A stretch of 64,000 nucleotides of DNA from Ciona savignyi (taxonomy: Eukaryota > Chordata > Ascidiacea > Phlebobranchia > Cionidae): contig CH003173.1 of the NCBI GenBank assembly GCA_000149265.1, positions 32,077 to 96,076 on the forward strand, given 5' to 3'. The notes under the pieces are model-generated. The model did no database searches. It had not been told where the DNA came from and worked only from the letters and a program-made list of their open reading frames with translations. Positions 1 through 14,174 of the stretch are shown here, in pieces (within the stretch, counting starts at the first letter, position 1; each line of letters starts with the position of its first letter). The translations under genes and the position numbers were made by a program.

Positions 1-1
1 T

Positions 2-3000
2 TTATTGCACATTACACTGAGAACCTTCCGATGTATAGTCCGAATCCCGTACGTATTCCGACGCTCGTCCGTACACGTACGCTGCGTCGCGTACTGCCTG
101 CGTCAAAACGTCCACGTCGTCCGACGTCGGATCAACTTCGTCCGATTGATGCGTAACTGTCCGATTTATTTCCAAACCCGTTCTAAGTGTGGCGCTTGAA
201 TCCGAGACTTGCCGCGAATCTTTCACCCCGGGGTTGGGGGATTTTATGGACTCCCGGACGTCGTTGGGGTTGAAATCGTCGGTGGTTCCCCTCTGACGCC
301 CCGCCAACCGGAGAAGAGTTTCTTTCGCTTCATTGTCCGGCAGATTGGTGAGGTAACTCTGTGGAACAATCTCAGCAATCCTGTGGATTACAGACCATGT
401 TGTAATGGTGTTTTTAGGTTCCTAAATCTCCTTCGTTCTCAAAGTCACTTCATGGACGATCCAACAACTAAGTTACATTTTTTGGAACATTTTGGTCTCG
501 AAATTACAGTGGGTATAATGAATTTTGCTTAACTGTTAAAGTTATTTTGGAAGCTAACATACTACGTCTGGAAGGTTAGTTATTGGTTTATTGTCGACCG
601 AGGGTTGTTTTAATTCCAAGTATTTTTTTCGATTCTAAATAATTCTTTCGCCTAGGCATGGTGGCCAATATATTTAATATTTATATACTTTTTTAAATGA
701 CGTGTTTTAACGACTGTTTGTTTTGCAATCCTGTTTCTGTGTCGTGATCTGTCTCATAATGATATTGTTTAATACTAGGGCAACAAATAAATAAACTAAA
801 AAACTATCGAAACCAACCGCTAGCTTATGAGTTGTGTCCTTATCAAAGTAGGCAGTTGTTTGATCTCATTGGTTAAATTCATCAGGTAAAGAGGGAAAAA
901 ATGCTGTATCATCTCACCAGTCCGGATCAACATGACTGACAGTTGAGAGGTAGCTGTTCTCTGTGAGTTGGAACTTGTCGTAGATCACCCACTCCGGTCT
1001 CTGTCCCACCAGTCCCGAGTCAGGATGGAGGCGGGAGATGTGTTTGTCACGAATGATGTGGTAATTCCCGCAACCATCCGTGTCCTTCGCGATCTGCTCA
1101 ACCATTACCGCAGTATTTACACAAGGAATACACGAGGACATTGGGACATAGATGGCCGGGCGCAAAGTTTTATGATACAACCTGCAAACAGGCTAGATGC
1201 CCATGTAGCGTGTGTGGTTTAATATTAATACGTTGTAAACATGAGTCGTGTCCTTGGGCGAGGCACTTAACTATCATGACTTGAAGGAGATTAGTGATTT
1301 AAACAAAATCAAAGACACAGTATTGTAAACAACACACTAAAATATCCCCGAATGGTGGCAAGACGGTAAATCTGAAGAATAATCATGTTTTTACCATCGG
1401 TGTTGAACGATCGAGTGGTTAACGCGACCGATTCATTCACTAATTTATACTTATAAAAGGTCTTAGTGACGAACACACCATGGCTTCGAAAGTTAGCACG
1501 CTGAAACAAATCAAACAAAAATGAAACCTGCATGAAATATCCGGCAAGAAGAGCTTTCTTCACACTGCTCTCCATGAGTTGTGGCTCGATCACTGGCTCG
1601 CTTATAGGGAGTTCTAACATTTCCATGACTTCCAATAACTCGCGTCGTTTCTTGTCAGCTCTGTTTAACGCATCGTAGCTCAAGTAGTTGGCATTGCACC
1701 AAGACTCCAAGCGCTTGTCTTTGGAAGAAAGATTAAAGTGGAACATGTGATAATTCACAGAGATCGAAAGGTTTTAATCGCGACATTCGTTGTCGTTTAT
1801 TCCTCGAACGCCGCTCAGTTCAAAACGGTTGCAATTTGTCCGACCGATTAGCTCGGTTTAGTGTTTCGCCTTTTAACCGAAGGGTTGCTAGTTAGAAACT
1901 GGTCGCTAGCTAGTAGGTTGTGTCCTTGGACAAGGTACTTAACGGACATTGCCTGAACCCAGTGGATCAATGGGTTTTATTTAATTGAAGAAACATCACA
2001 ATCATGTACAACACACCGTGTTTATAACACCCTTATGTTTAGCTATCGGGGACATATTTTATCCATATATGCCAATACAATTGAAAGGAAAAAAGAAGCC
2101 ATGGACGACATTTAATTCTATTTCAATAAGAGACTGACGGAACCGTTATGGCGAAATATTTTATTCTTTGTTGAAAAAGCAACTTTTGCGACTACTTAAA
2201 GAACATAACTAAAACAGGTCCGTATAGACGGTTTCGTGTGGCACGGTTATAGTTACTTTATGTATATCGTGAAACTCATGTTTATTCCAGGCGATGGAAA
2301 CATGGGGAAAGGTTGCCCCACCAGCAATCTAACGTCAGGACCACAGTCCAACCTTTCTTGATAACGTGTTTTTAAGCTAGCGACAGGTTTAGATCCATCC
2401 ATCTTTCCACTAGGAATGAGTCATGTACAATGACCTTTCCAGTCAGACACAGAAGAAACGCCAAAAAATCGAATTCGACGAAAGACTTACGACGCGCGAA
2501 TCGATGAAATATATTGAGTAGAGTGAAGTGATCACCAGCTTTATGCACCAAACTTCGTTTACACACAGCTGCCTTCCCTTCTAAACCGGGTGGAATCACA
2601 AAGAGATCCGAACACTTCAGCATCGCGATGATCGTCAGAATCTCCTGAATAATAGAATCAAAATAAGACATTGTATGAAGTCCGTATGTTAGTCTGGTTA
2701 TGTCCTTAGACAAGGTGTTTAGTGGAAGTAGCATGAACCCGATGGATATAAAGGGTCGTCAATATAAGTTCAGACTTCTTATTGTTTATTAATCGGACCT
2801 TATTCAAATAGAATTAAATTAAACATGACATGTTAAGATTATAGTTTGACAAAATACAAAATACCCGAAGGTGTATTGATGATTATGTCTACAATTGATC
2901 ACTGGGTGACAATCATTTTAGTGATGTTGCCTGGTTCCCGAATGATGTGAAAACTCACTTACTTGTGTGCATCCCTCACCACAACTGGCGATGACAACTT

Positions 3001-6000
3001 TAGCTTCAGCGAGTGAAAGTGGGATTTCGCTCATCACCAGTCCGAGGTCAGACAATCCACCGTTTTCATCTAACGTCCCATGGTAGTCCAGTTCCTCCAG
3101 TGCTAACATGTAGGATTCTGGGTCTGGGAATCAGATGGGATGTGAGAGAAACCAGACTTCCCATTGTATGTAAAGCTTTAACATGGTTATGGCATTTGAT
3201 AAAACTGAAATTGTCAAAGTGTTTGCAATGTGGTCTGATATGGAGCTTTAGCAGTATAGATTAGCTAGGCCATTCGGTCGAAAGTGTACAGGTTCGAAAC
3301 TGGTCTGTTGCGTTGTGTCCTTAGGCAAGGCACTTAACGGACATTGCCTGAACCCAGCGGATTAATGGGTTCTACCAAATTGAAGGAACGTGTCTATCAT
3401 ATACAACACACTGCAATAGCTCCGGTAACCCGACGATGGGTGCGAGGTGATCTGATAAAGATAAGGCTTTTTGCGTTTTCCCATCCCGTAACATGCCCAG
3501 CCGTAATACGAATAGCAATAAACCACACACGACAGAATGGTACCTGGAGCTTCCAGTAGTTGGCACTGAGTGAGGGAAATATTCATTCGTTGCAGCAACC
3601 TTTTCATCATCAGTAGTTCACTGGTAAGCTCAGATCGCTTGATTGGTGGAATATTGTGCTTCGGGGCGGTCTGGGCAAGTCAGTAGGGTAATGGCACAAG
3701 TAAATATGGTACATAAAGTTTCAGTTTATTCTCGGGAATGGGAAATCACAGGCAATCGTTAGTGCCAGTCGGGATATGACGACTGGGTAAATTAAACGTT
3801 ACAGTACGGTCGTGTGGTCGAATGGATAACGCGACCGATATAAATACCGACCAACCACACAAAAACAGTATTGATGCTGATGGGCCCATCATTGGTTCGG
3901 AACCTAGCCGTTTTAAAACAAAATAAAAATAATAAACTACTTTCAGTTTGTTCTATGGGATGAGTAAAGATTGTAGTTGAAACTTACTTTTTCGAAGTGA
4001 ATTTTATCGTAGAGTTTGTATAATTTCCCACAGGCTTTGCACCTATCCATTCTAAGTGCAGCGCTCACTTGTGAAATGTATTGTTTTACATTCGAATATG
4101 TGCGGAACCGTGTGTTGTAAACCTGGAGAAATAATGGAACTTAGAACGACCACTAATTACCCACAGATTATTTTTATGATGTATGTTTATTTCATAACAC
4201 CTGGCATTAATATATATAAAAAGTGGTCTCCGTAGCACGGCTTACTGATTGAAAATGAAATATTTCCACATGTATTTTTACGACGTTTTGCACTTGTTTT
4301 ATATTTATATATATTATTTAGCAAGATAGGATATGATAGAACATGAAAGTATATTTATGTTTATCCCCGTGTAAATGGAAAAACAAAGGGGTTACCACAT
4401 GAGCGATCGTCAGATTACCACGCAATTAAGCCCACATAGGTACCCCACAATGTCCTAGTTCGGGTGATCTCCGCTAACTGCCCATGGACACAACCGACTA
4501 GTCAATGATCATTTTCCAACCTGCAACCCTTCGGCTCAACAACAACGTACTACCCCACCAATTCATTCGGACGGACAACATAATTTATAAAATGGAATTC
4601 TATTTAAATACTGATATTGCCGAGTGTGGTAAAATAACATTTTCCTGCTCTCGGTATTCTCTCTCACCTTCTCATACTTCACCCCAGTATCCACCACCAT
4701 TGTGATGTTTTCCATGGAGAAACATGACTCAGCTATGTCGTCACATACAATGACTCGACGGTTTATCAACACCCCATCCCCGTAATTGGTCTTCTTGTCA
4801 TATACAGCCTGTAACGTGTAAAGATTAAATTCTCGAATATGCAAATATCAAAATCGTAATATTCTGAATACTGGAAAGACAGGTATAAAGTAAATTAGGA
4901 GCCGAATTCATTGTTTTGTAAGACAGCATAAGAACACAAAGTCAATATAGCATTTTTCCTATTGAGATGTTTTGGTTAAATACTATGTTCCATTTTTAAT
5001 TAAATAATTATGCTCTCAGAAATCAAAATAAGCGTTTTGGTATTAGAGGATATATTTCCGTTTAATGTGGGAACCTTTAGCCTCATCAGGGGAATAAGTA
5101 AACGGTGGAAGTTTACTTGTATGCATGGTTGTGAGCAGGCATTATCAGAAAGGTGTTGGGATCGAAACCACTTGTTAGCTAGTCGGTTGGGTTCTTGAAA
5201 ATTGCTTTACGCTGCTTAAACTAAGTTCAACGTGTTGAACCAAAAATGCTCATAGAGCAAATTGCAAGAACTTGGGTAACCGGACATGAAGTAAACTTGA
5301 CAACGACCGCCATGTTACGTCGCCCAACACAAACATGTCATATTATAACAGAACAATGGAGCTTACTTGTTGGGATCCAACCGCCATCGAACGATGCAAT
5401 CCGACCACAATAGCTTCACCAGCATCTCGTCGCAATGTTTTCATCGCAATTTCCCTCGCTATTCGATCACACGCTTCATCCACATCCTGCAATGAGATTA
5501 TGTAATCGGCGACCTTAAAGTGGTGGGATTAAAACCAGCCGATAAAAGGTTTTGTCCTTGAACGAATTACTTCGTGGATTGGCTGTATCTAGAGATTTAA
5601 TGAGTGGAAGAGAAACAAAACAAATATCTCCAATATGTTCTACACTGCAATAGCTCCGGTGAGCCAATTTCTGGAAAGAGGCAATTAGGTGATCTGACAG
5701 CTACCCGTGTGTCTGCATCGTATTCAACACACTACAATAGTGATAACTTAGCTGTGAGTACGTAATCTTACGATTCTTGTGTTAAAACACCCTTCCCACC
5801 CGCGATAAAAGTCGTATAAACTCCAACCACTAACCCGGGGTGTGGGTAGGAACACCAATATATCTCCTTGCAGCTCCTGGTCGGAGTGCAGATTCAGCAC
5901 TAATGTCGTCACTTCCTCTATAAGAGTCCTCCCTTGAAGAGGAAGATGGAGAACTTCTATTTGCTCATTTCTCCTCTCCTCCGCTCTTTCCCTCCTGCTC

Positions 6001-9000
6001 AGCTCCGCGTCATCACCCACGTCAGCGGAGGATTCATTGTCATCATCGACTTCATCCAGGAAATGAAGATCAACGATGGGAACTCCTTCAAAAAACTCCT
6101 CCAGTTTCGGCATTTCTTGGATCAAACTGATCAGAATCACTTTCAGTTCTTCTCTTGAGGATTGAATAACTCTGCGCAAATATTAATGATGGATTAATTT
6201 TTGCTTGCTCCTTCACCAAACAATGACACAATTATTTCAAGTTAGGAAGTAAGAATAAAACGAAAAAACTACCTGATTAAAAGTGTTAAAATGTATGATA
6301 CACCTGGTATAACACAGGGGGTAATGAAGTGGCCGATAACACTTACGTTGAACAAAACAAATTACAAAGGCAACCTTTATCAAAATTAATGAAATTAAAA
6401 CCTTGAAAAAATAAAAGTAGGTTTCTCTGGGAAAGCTACTTAGTAACTTAACACAGTGGTGTTAAGGGCTGATTAAATACTGTAGTAATATCTGCTTTGT
6501 GTTTAACACACTGCGATAGCTTCGGAAACACGACCCTGGCATAAGGTGATTAAATCAATAAGAATAAATACAAATAGTACTGTGAAAACCTGTTCAAAAA
6601 TGTACATAGACCGAGGTATATTAATAACCGGAGTATCCAGTCGTACCTTAACAACGCAAGTAATATGTCGGTCGCCACACTTCTCTCCTGGATTTCATCG
6701 ATTACAACGAAGCTATACTTCCGCAGCAGCGGATCTTCTGACATTTCACGTAAAAGTATTTCGTCCGTTGTGAATCTGCATGTTTTATACAAATATACTT
6801 TGAGGGATAAGATTGGGCAGATTGGGAGCAAAAGGAATAGGTTTTACGGCCAAAAAGTCTATCTATACCTCTTAACTGTCCACCAAAAAACGACTGAAAC
6901 GCCATTTAACAATATTTAACTGCCTCGTTTTCTAACCTACGATGGGACCGTTGGTACGACTGTTTTTTGGATATAATTTACCATCATGCCACACGACCAT
7001 AAAGTGTTATTTGCACCGGTTGCGCTAACCGTTATATGCCACACGACCCGTACCCAAATTCTAATTTCAAAATCACGAGTCTCATACCACCGTGTTTATG
7101 CGATCTGGCGAGTAAAGCTTTAAAAGTAATTTTCGTTTAATATAGAGTAACTTCGTAACTTAGAATCATCTTACATGTAATAATAATTGCGTATCTACAG
7201 TGGTGTAGCCTACAATGTCAAATTTCTTTTACTGGGTGGATGGTTTTCTTCTATACGGTAGGAAAGGAAAACCAACATTTAAGGATTTGTCCATTATTGC
7301 TAATGTGCAATGTACATGGTGCAGTTGCGTTAAGTGCCAAGGACACAACCGACCAGTCCGGTGTTGTTCATTACTTATTTATTTATAGAAATAATCTTTG
7401 TTTGAAGGATACAATACCGAATACGACATATACATATATGGCTTTGATTTTACGGGATAAATCTTAAATTTACCAGCAAATATATTACCAAATCTATCAC
7501 TATTTTAACGATGAATGTTTTGCAAATGTTAATAGTTAACCTGTAACCAGTTACTTTAAATTAAACAGTCAAACAAAGTACTATGATCAAACAATGCAAT
7601 TGTAAATGATTATTTTATATATTTTATCAATTAAACAATTTACGTGTGAATGACGATTATGTGGTTACAATGGAACTGTAGTTTATTTATATATAGCTCA
7701 ACTTTATGTTAATATTGCTTAGTATAACACTGTGTAGAAGTGAATTAATGTTTCATATTACTAAGCAACATCTTACAAAGTAACATAACGTCTGATTATG
7801 TTGTATCTTACATAACATGGTTTATTAACATTATATAGTATATACAGTCCTGTGTATTAGTTAAACCAAATAACTTCAAATATAATCGAACAACCTCGTA
7901 ATGGCAAACGAACTATATGGTGAGATAGACTGACAAATGGAGTTTGAAAATTTGTAAATTAGATAAAAATACTAATTAAAATAAAAAAAGTTTTAAAACA
8001 AATAAGTTTTATTTGCGTTTTCGGGAAAACGTAGAAGGAATTATTACAAGGGCAATCGTCATATTATCTCGCGAATTTGTAACGTGGCGTTAAAACGGGT
8101 CATTTATTTATTTCCTCTACAATTTTAAACTTTACTTTCAACTGAACCATACCTTTCCACAAAGCTTTGTTTAATTTGAATTCAACAAATTCGTTATATT
8201 TTGTGGCATATGTGATTTTTGTTTCTGGATTGCCTATACAGGCCACCGTAAGTCGACTCTTTCACTTTCACTTTATTAATTCCCCCATGCGCTCATACAA
8301 GCATGCCGTTCAACTAGATACTATTTGATTGTATTATTTCATAATTTGTAAAGGTTTGTGTTACCAGCAAGCAAATAAATTTATATTTGCATTATTGTAA
8401 TGTTTTCTTTATAGTTTAATGCCGGGTTTGAAGATGTGTGCCCAACTATTCGGGGTAACACGTACGTGTTACTTTAGTCTGAAGTTGAACCACAACGTGA
8501 TTAAGCTTTACATTGCAGATAATACAATAAATAATATGTAAAAAATCTCAGCCGGCTGGTGCTTTATGTAGCCCTGTTTTATTTCTAAGAAAGTGAATAT
8601 AATGTTTATTGATAATCATCATCACTGGTAACTGCTAAACTTAATTTTAGTACTTATTGAATAAAAAGTACATCGTCCATTAATGCTCCCACTGTATCCC
8701 TCAAACTTACTTTAACACGGTATCTTCCGAAGTACAGTCTTGCTGCGGGACCTGGTAACCAACTTCAGTTCCTACATTCGTGAAATCCATTTCTTGGGCA
8801 ACCTGTGAGGGTAATTAGATAAACGTACAGTAAGATGGAGATGTTATGTTGACTGGCTTATTGGGGGCGCGTAATTGGTCAGATAGCTGGTCGGTTGTAT
8901 CCTTTGGCACTACACTAATGAACATTGCTAGAAGGGCAATGTGGCCGAATGGTTAACGCTGTACATACCTATTCTAAACAAAAGAATGGTTCAAGCAACG

Positions 9001-10198
9001 AGCCCATCATGGGTTTAAAACTAAGCCCGATAAAAATTAAATTATTTAAAATAAGAGCTAAATGGGTTGAATAAAAACTAATAGAACGTTCAATCGTAAC
9101 AATACAGTGCAATAGAGTTGGCAATCTGACGGTGGAGGCGAGGTAATCTGGCGATTGTGCGTGTGGTAAATGCCTATTCCATTCACGGGAATAAACATGA
9201 ATATCCTACCCAATCTCATTAATGTATATCAAATAAAATAAACACATACAGTGCGACTTACTAAAAGAGCAATGGACATAGCGGCGATAGTGGTGGGCTG
9301 GGTGCAAACCACTGTTCCAAAGCTCAAGTCGGTTTCCTTTGCAAGCTGAGCGCACCATTGGGGTATCTGGGGAAACGTGAAATATTTAGAAGATTTTGAT
9401 AATACGATGCTTTAAATTGTGTTGTAGTAATTTAAACTGACGAAACCTAATCAAGGTCTAGATATTTTAACTATTGTAGTTTTGAGGTTTTATCCTGTCT
9501 CCTTGACCTTAACTAATTATGACATTCTTCTTCAATGTAACTACGGAGCAAAAAATAAAGTAGAGTAAACTAAGTCATTTCGACGACATGTGATAATTAT
9601 GAAACAGGAGACATTTAGTGTGTATATCAGCTCACCTGGGTACTTTTCCCGCTCCCCGCTTTCCCGGTAACTAACACCACGTTACTCTCTTCAACCGCCA
9701 TCACAAAATCATCTTTCGCGCGCCAAACCGGCAACCTTTTCCTTTTATCCAATAACTGATAATAATTGGTCGAATATGGAAGTCCGTCGAATGGATTCAA
9801 GTCTAATCCATCGCTGTCATGTGTTGAATAATCCTCGTCGTCCAATAACACTGGGAATGCATCGCTATCCACACCGCCTGCCGCAGTATCTTCATCGCTA
9901 CTGAGAATGTAACTGTTCAAGTCGTCTTGCTCTTGTATTCTTGCCTGTTCACTGATAATATCGCTGGCTTCATTTTCATTTTCCAATACCGTCCTGTCTG
10001 GAAATAGAAAAATCAATAATCGAAATGTAAGTACATAAAGGTATAAATGTAGTTTAAATACAAGTATATATACGCGTTCTTTTAACATATCAGCACGAAT
10101 CAAATCTTACCATTTTCCAAATGATCAATTTCCTGAACATTTTTTTCTTCTGGAAATTTTAATTGATTTTCGTCTTTTTCCAGACTTTCTTTTTCCAT
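2..10198 (-). CDS. DHX32: DHX32-type DEAH-box helicase-like protein, complete, 15 coding exons
   Basis: Exons (minus order): 10198-10111, 9997-9636, 9366-9262, 8802-8711, 6775-6647, 6171-5835, 5486-5367, 4808-4668, 4122-3988, 3670-3544, 3117-2963, 2644-2491, 1718-1528, 1093-918, 380-2. All junctions are GT-AG and in phase; the sum is 897 codons, so 896 residues (recalled human DHX32 is about 743). An acidic N-terminus leads into NPFDGLPYS and Walker [10 protein letters not shown] near residue 141. The C-terminal half matches the DEAH helicase-associated and OB-fold regions ([24 protein letters not shown]). Motif II reads DEIQ (242-245), motif III SLI instead of SAT, motif V DDIAESC, and motif VI lacks the QRxGRxGR arginines. 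Vertebrate DHX32 is also eroded in motifs III and VI, which supports the assignment over DHX15. A role in RNA metabolism is inferred; ATP binding looks possible, unwinding doubtful. An acidic insertion follows motif III. The stop codon is at 4-2; the 3' UTR is outside. Confidence 0.93.
1838..2015 (+). mobile_element. SINE family A copy, partial, in DHX32-type gene intron
   Basis: Head (CCGACCGATTAGCTCGG) and first half of the body (TTGCCTGAACCCAGTGGATC) are recognisable; the distal half is missing. It lies between exons 2491 and 1718. Confidence 0.75.
3262..3480 (+). mobile_element. SINE family A copy in DHX32-type gene intron
   Basis: Head (GGTTCGAAACTGGTC) and body (GGCAAGGCACTTAACGGAC, GCTCCGGTAACCCGACGATG) are present; the 3' part is shortened. 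It lies in the intron between exons 3544 and 3117, antisense to the gene. Confidence 0.85.
3808..3915 (+). repeat. Second tRNA-like SINE family (family B), reference copy
   Basis: About 100 bp with an A-box-like TCGTGTGGTCGAATGGATAA, then GCGACCGATATAAATACCGA, and a B-box-like GGTTCGGAACCTAGC after CCCATCATT. Other copies with the same order: 1410-1500, 8936-9040, 33238-33340 and 34375-34450; fragments at 12858-12910 and 13290-13380. Several lie in introns of the DHX32-type gene. None folds as a functional tRNA. Confidence 0.7.
4360..4560 (-). mobile_element. SINE family A copy, diverged, in DHX32-type gene intron
   Basis: Complement of the 3' half (ATCGTCAGATTACC) and of the head (GGACACAACCGACTAG, CAACCTGCAACCCTTCGGC) are visible, but the middle is rearranged. 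It lies between exons 4668 and 4122. Confidence 0.6.
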
Positions 10199-11626
10199 TA
10201 TTTTTGGCCTTTAATAAAGCAGTACATCTAACAATGGACATCTCCTACCTGATAGACATTACTGGTAATCCATCCTGTCTGTGCAACAATATTCGAACGA
10301 ATGCATTCTGAACTCAATATACAATATATTATGTCCTCTCGTATCGGACCGAGTAATTAATGGTTACGGACATTTAGTACCCTATCTCCGAGCATATTAA
10401 TTCTCGATAATTACACTTCTTCTAATTGCATGGTATTACTGCATAGCGCTCTATGTCCAGCCCCGCGCACACTAAATGAATAAATAATGCAGTGATTCAA
10501 TAATTAACCACCACTCTTATTACTACTTATAGTGCTGCTAACAAAGTGGATTCGAACAAATCGCTCCAAAGCTTCACAACTTTATAACTGACCTCGTATT
10601 GTGTGCCCTGGTGTATTGTGTGCTGGGAATACAAACAAAGCCCACTGTTACATCACAACCACCGCTATTCAACGTGGCTTAGCTTAATATTTAACGTTTG
10701 TAGTCACGTGATCGTCTCAAGCACGTACTCACGAACAGCTGACGGTTAACACCATAATTCAGTCGTTATTATGGAACACAGGAGTATTTAGTCGCACCTG
10801 CTCGAATCCTAACTTGATTATAACATACTTTTAAGTTTCTCTTGATTGAAATGATACCAAAGTATTATACCCTCCGTTTTTGAAGGATATGTTTAACGCC
10901 TAATTTATCATTGCCATAAAAACAGGTAAATCACCCAGGTTTCGTGTGATTTTGAATGGAGTTTTGGAAATACTTTGCCGTCTTTACCGATTCGTCGCTA
11001 ATTTTTATTCATTGTAATGTTTATCATAGTAACGCAGAACCAGAACACAACATTTACACAAACCAAACTCTTCGAGACGAACTTAATTACCTCGGCAAGG
11101 AACCGAACCCAGCACCTCATGGACGACATGCTGTCTTAACTCGTTCATTTAATTAAGATATTCATGTTTATGTTTCTCCACGTTCAAACAACAAAGAAAC
11201 CATTTTTATTACAAGGTTGGAACGTTTAGATTCCACCAGCAGTTATGAGACCGCACAGTTGTAAAGTATCGGTTGTATCTTTATGGTGGATGGGATGTTA
11301 CTAAATATGTTGGGACGGTTTAAGTCTGTTATGAATATGTTGCACGGTTAATGCGAAATTTCTCCGAATTTCGAATTCACGACACGGTTGTTGGTTTCCT
11401 TTCTTCGTTGTGCAATGAAGCGTGACGTGTCTTCGGTTTACGCTCCTGCGTCACAATAGCGTTTGTGATCGTGTCGTTAGACAATCAGTACGCCCGAAGG
11501 TAGTTGTGGAAATGCACGAAAGTAAACAAACAATAAATTAAACAATATTAAAGTGAAATTGAGTTGGTATTGTAGCAAGTGGTTTGCGAGTTTATTAGTA
11601 AAGTTAGAAACCTATTCCCTGTGGTT
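10199..11626. promoter_or_regulatory. Shared upstream region of divergent genes
   Basis: About 1.4 kb separates the start codon of the DHX32-type gene (minus) from that of the small membrane-protein gene (plus). I see no coding exon, TATA element or CpG-rich core that I would defend. Promoters for both genes presumably lie here by position only. A CACGTG-type hexamer occurs near 10708. Trans-splicing of a leader to either mRNA, known in Ciona, is possible but cannot be read from genomic DNA. Confidence 0.4.
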
Positions 11627-12740
11627 ATGACGAATCAAACGACAACGACGACTTTCGTTTTTGAATCAACTTCGACGATTGCGACGACTACAACTGAAAC
11701 TTCGACGATATCACCCCAACAACGTAAGTACAAGTAGAAAGCGGAAGTTACGTGTTTGGTGGATGGATAAACATATGATCGAATCGAAGTTATAAGTTAC
11801 ATTTTAAGAAATGTACGAATGGTTTCCGACAGTTGATTGTTGGATGGCTTTGTTAAATTACTCATCAATGGGTGTCGTTGTTGTCAATAGCAGTGCTGGT
11901 GTTAAATTGAAATAAAATTCTATGAATAGTATGCCCGGGTTGTTTCCACTGTAGCAGTCTAGTCATTGTTATCACACACGTTTAATGTAGGGGGGAAATG
12001 TGGCGACTATTGTCTAAGGTCTAAGCGGTAAAGGAACCAATCGTGCTATAACTCAACACTACAGCCGAGTTGCATTTCGTACCAGTATACGCATATTAAA
12101 ATAAAAGTTATAGCATCTTGACTTTTTCCCTTTACTAATCAGTCATTTCGACGTAGGACATTATTAACATTGTTTTTCTTTACTTTACAAAAGCATATTG
12201 TGCTTCACTGTACGTGATATACTACAGGAGTGTTGTATTATAGAGGAGGATAGCTACATTATTTTCATATTTTATCACCGTGAACGGAAACACACAAAAT
12301 ACGTCTCGCACGGATAATCGTTAGATTATCTCCTGCCCACAGTCGAGGCATCGAAGCTGTTGCAGTTAATACAACAAAGTCATATCTACAGTTTTTAAAC
12401 CAATTAAACAATACTCAAAGTGCATTGCGCAATGAAAATAACGAGCACCGACTAGTTTCGATCCACAACCCATCGGTTTAATGTCCGCCACCAATGAGCT
12501 AACCGACCGTATTATCCCACCACAGCCGCCGGTGTTTACGTCGTGATAACTTTCCTGGTGATCACTGCTTGTATCATACTCGGTTGGTACTTGATGATTG
12601 TGTGCGGGAGGGTACGAAACGGCATCCGAACATTCAGCATGCGACGAGGCTACAACCGTAGACTCACAGAGGCTGATAACGACGACTTTGAAAACCCGAT
12701 TTATCAGAAGACATCGAACTACAGCAGTGCAGCGATATGA
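11627..12740 (+). CDS. Small single-pass membrane protein with NPxY tail, two exons
   Basis: Exon 1 is 11627-11723 and exon 2 is 12526-12740, joined by a GTAAGT donor and a CACAG acceptor in phase 1, giving 103 residues. Residues 1-32 are almost entirely Thr/Ser with an N-glycosylation sequon at Asn3. Residues 36-59 are a hydrophobic segment (VVITFLVITACIILGWYLMI) followed by basic residues, so a type III (N-out, no cleaved signal) topology is likely. The cytoplasmic tail ends with DDFENPIYQKT; NPIY at 89-92 matches the NPxY internalisation and PTB-binding motif, and its surroundings resemble the LDL receptor tail. I do not recognise the family. A function in endocytosis or adaptor recruitment is inference. 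Exons further upstream or between the two could exist, although the phase closes without them. Confidence 0.7.
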
Positions 12741-14174
12741 TGGGGGTTGTGTTGTGGTTCACGTTTGGTCGGCAATCGCCTTGCGTGTCTCGTGTGTATT
12801 TCACAAGGAGGTGTGAGGTTTCACCACACTGTTGAATAGAAGTTGTCACATAAGTACTGTCGTGTGGCCGATTAACGCGACAGATTCGCATATACCGGTA
12901 CATATATTTTTATCAAGTTTTCGATTTAATTAAGTCCAAAGTTGCCAAATTAATGGAGACCAGCTATCATAATAGCCATTACGTTATATTAAACCCTGGA
13001 TCCTTTGGATACAGTTTACATATGTTGTAGTAGCCCCACAGTGATGTTATCACCTATATCGACGATAACTTATTCTTGATTACTTCACTACGAATATGTT
13101 TGACCGCATTTTAAGCTTCGCCTTCGACATATATTCACCAATTTTATTTATGAAGGATGTAATTCTTTTATATATAATTTAATAATTTATTTACTTTAAT
13201 GCATTAAAAATTCCATGCAATTCCACACGCATAAAATGCGAATGGATCACAAACTACCCCTGCAAATATTATTAGTTGTACATTTGAATGGCAGGCGGGT
13301 TAACGCGGCCGATATTTTTATTTCGACTCCTAAATAAAAACGGTAATGGTGATGAGAACATCGTGGCTTCGAATACTTCTTCTTTAAATACAACGTGAAT
13401 CTCCTTTTTGTGGTAGACCACCCTGATTATCGCTGTTATGCTTTAAATAAGGTCAATCGTATTTTTGCGATGAAAAGCTAATCGGATTTCCTTTATTTCA
13501 CGGCCAAACCTGACGTTCAACTATGATCATTGCATCCGAGGTTATAACACTTTCAAAGTGGTATTTCCACTGAATACCCACCACGATAAGCACAGCATGT
13601 TTTGTTTGTATTTTATATCGCCACGTATATATTGCAGTTTTACATCACAAGGTTGTTTTACATTTCAATAAAACTAGTCACCAGCAGTTTGGTGTCTGAG
13701 AGTCGCGTTTTGTTCCGAGCACGAGAAAATGCTTTCGTTTCGTTAGAAAATCAGATTATATCAGATAGCCACCGTCGGATGATTTCCTAATGTGGTGTTT
13801 GAATACTCGGTCATCGCCAACATTTGGGGGAAAGCATTATTCCGCTGGATCCTAATTGCCTAAAGTGCCTTACCCAAGGGGACAACCGACCAACTGGACT
13901 GTGTTTGAACCGAGTGAAGAATGGGAATAGAAAGTTCAATATGCGTGAATGTGATAATAGGACATCTATGTGGGTTCTCAATGGTGAGACAACTAAGGTG
14001 TTGAACGAGAGAATAAATAAGATCACCCGGTGCATTACGAAAAATATGATGGAGACATTGGTGTATTTTTTCAATTATTTATACCTCTAGGTTAAAGTAA
14101 CGTTTATTAAGTGCCTTAACCAATGACTCGACCGATCAGACAATATGTTTCGTTTTAACAATCGTATTAGTTAC

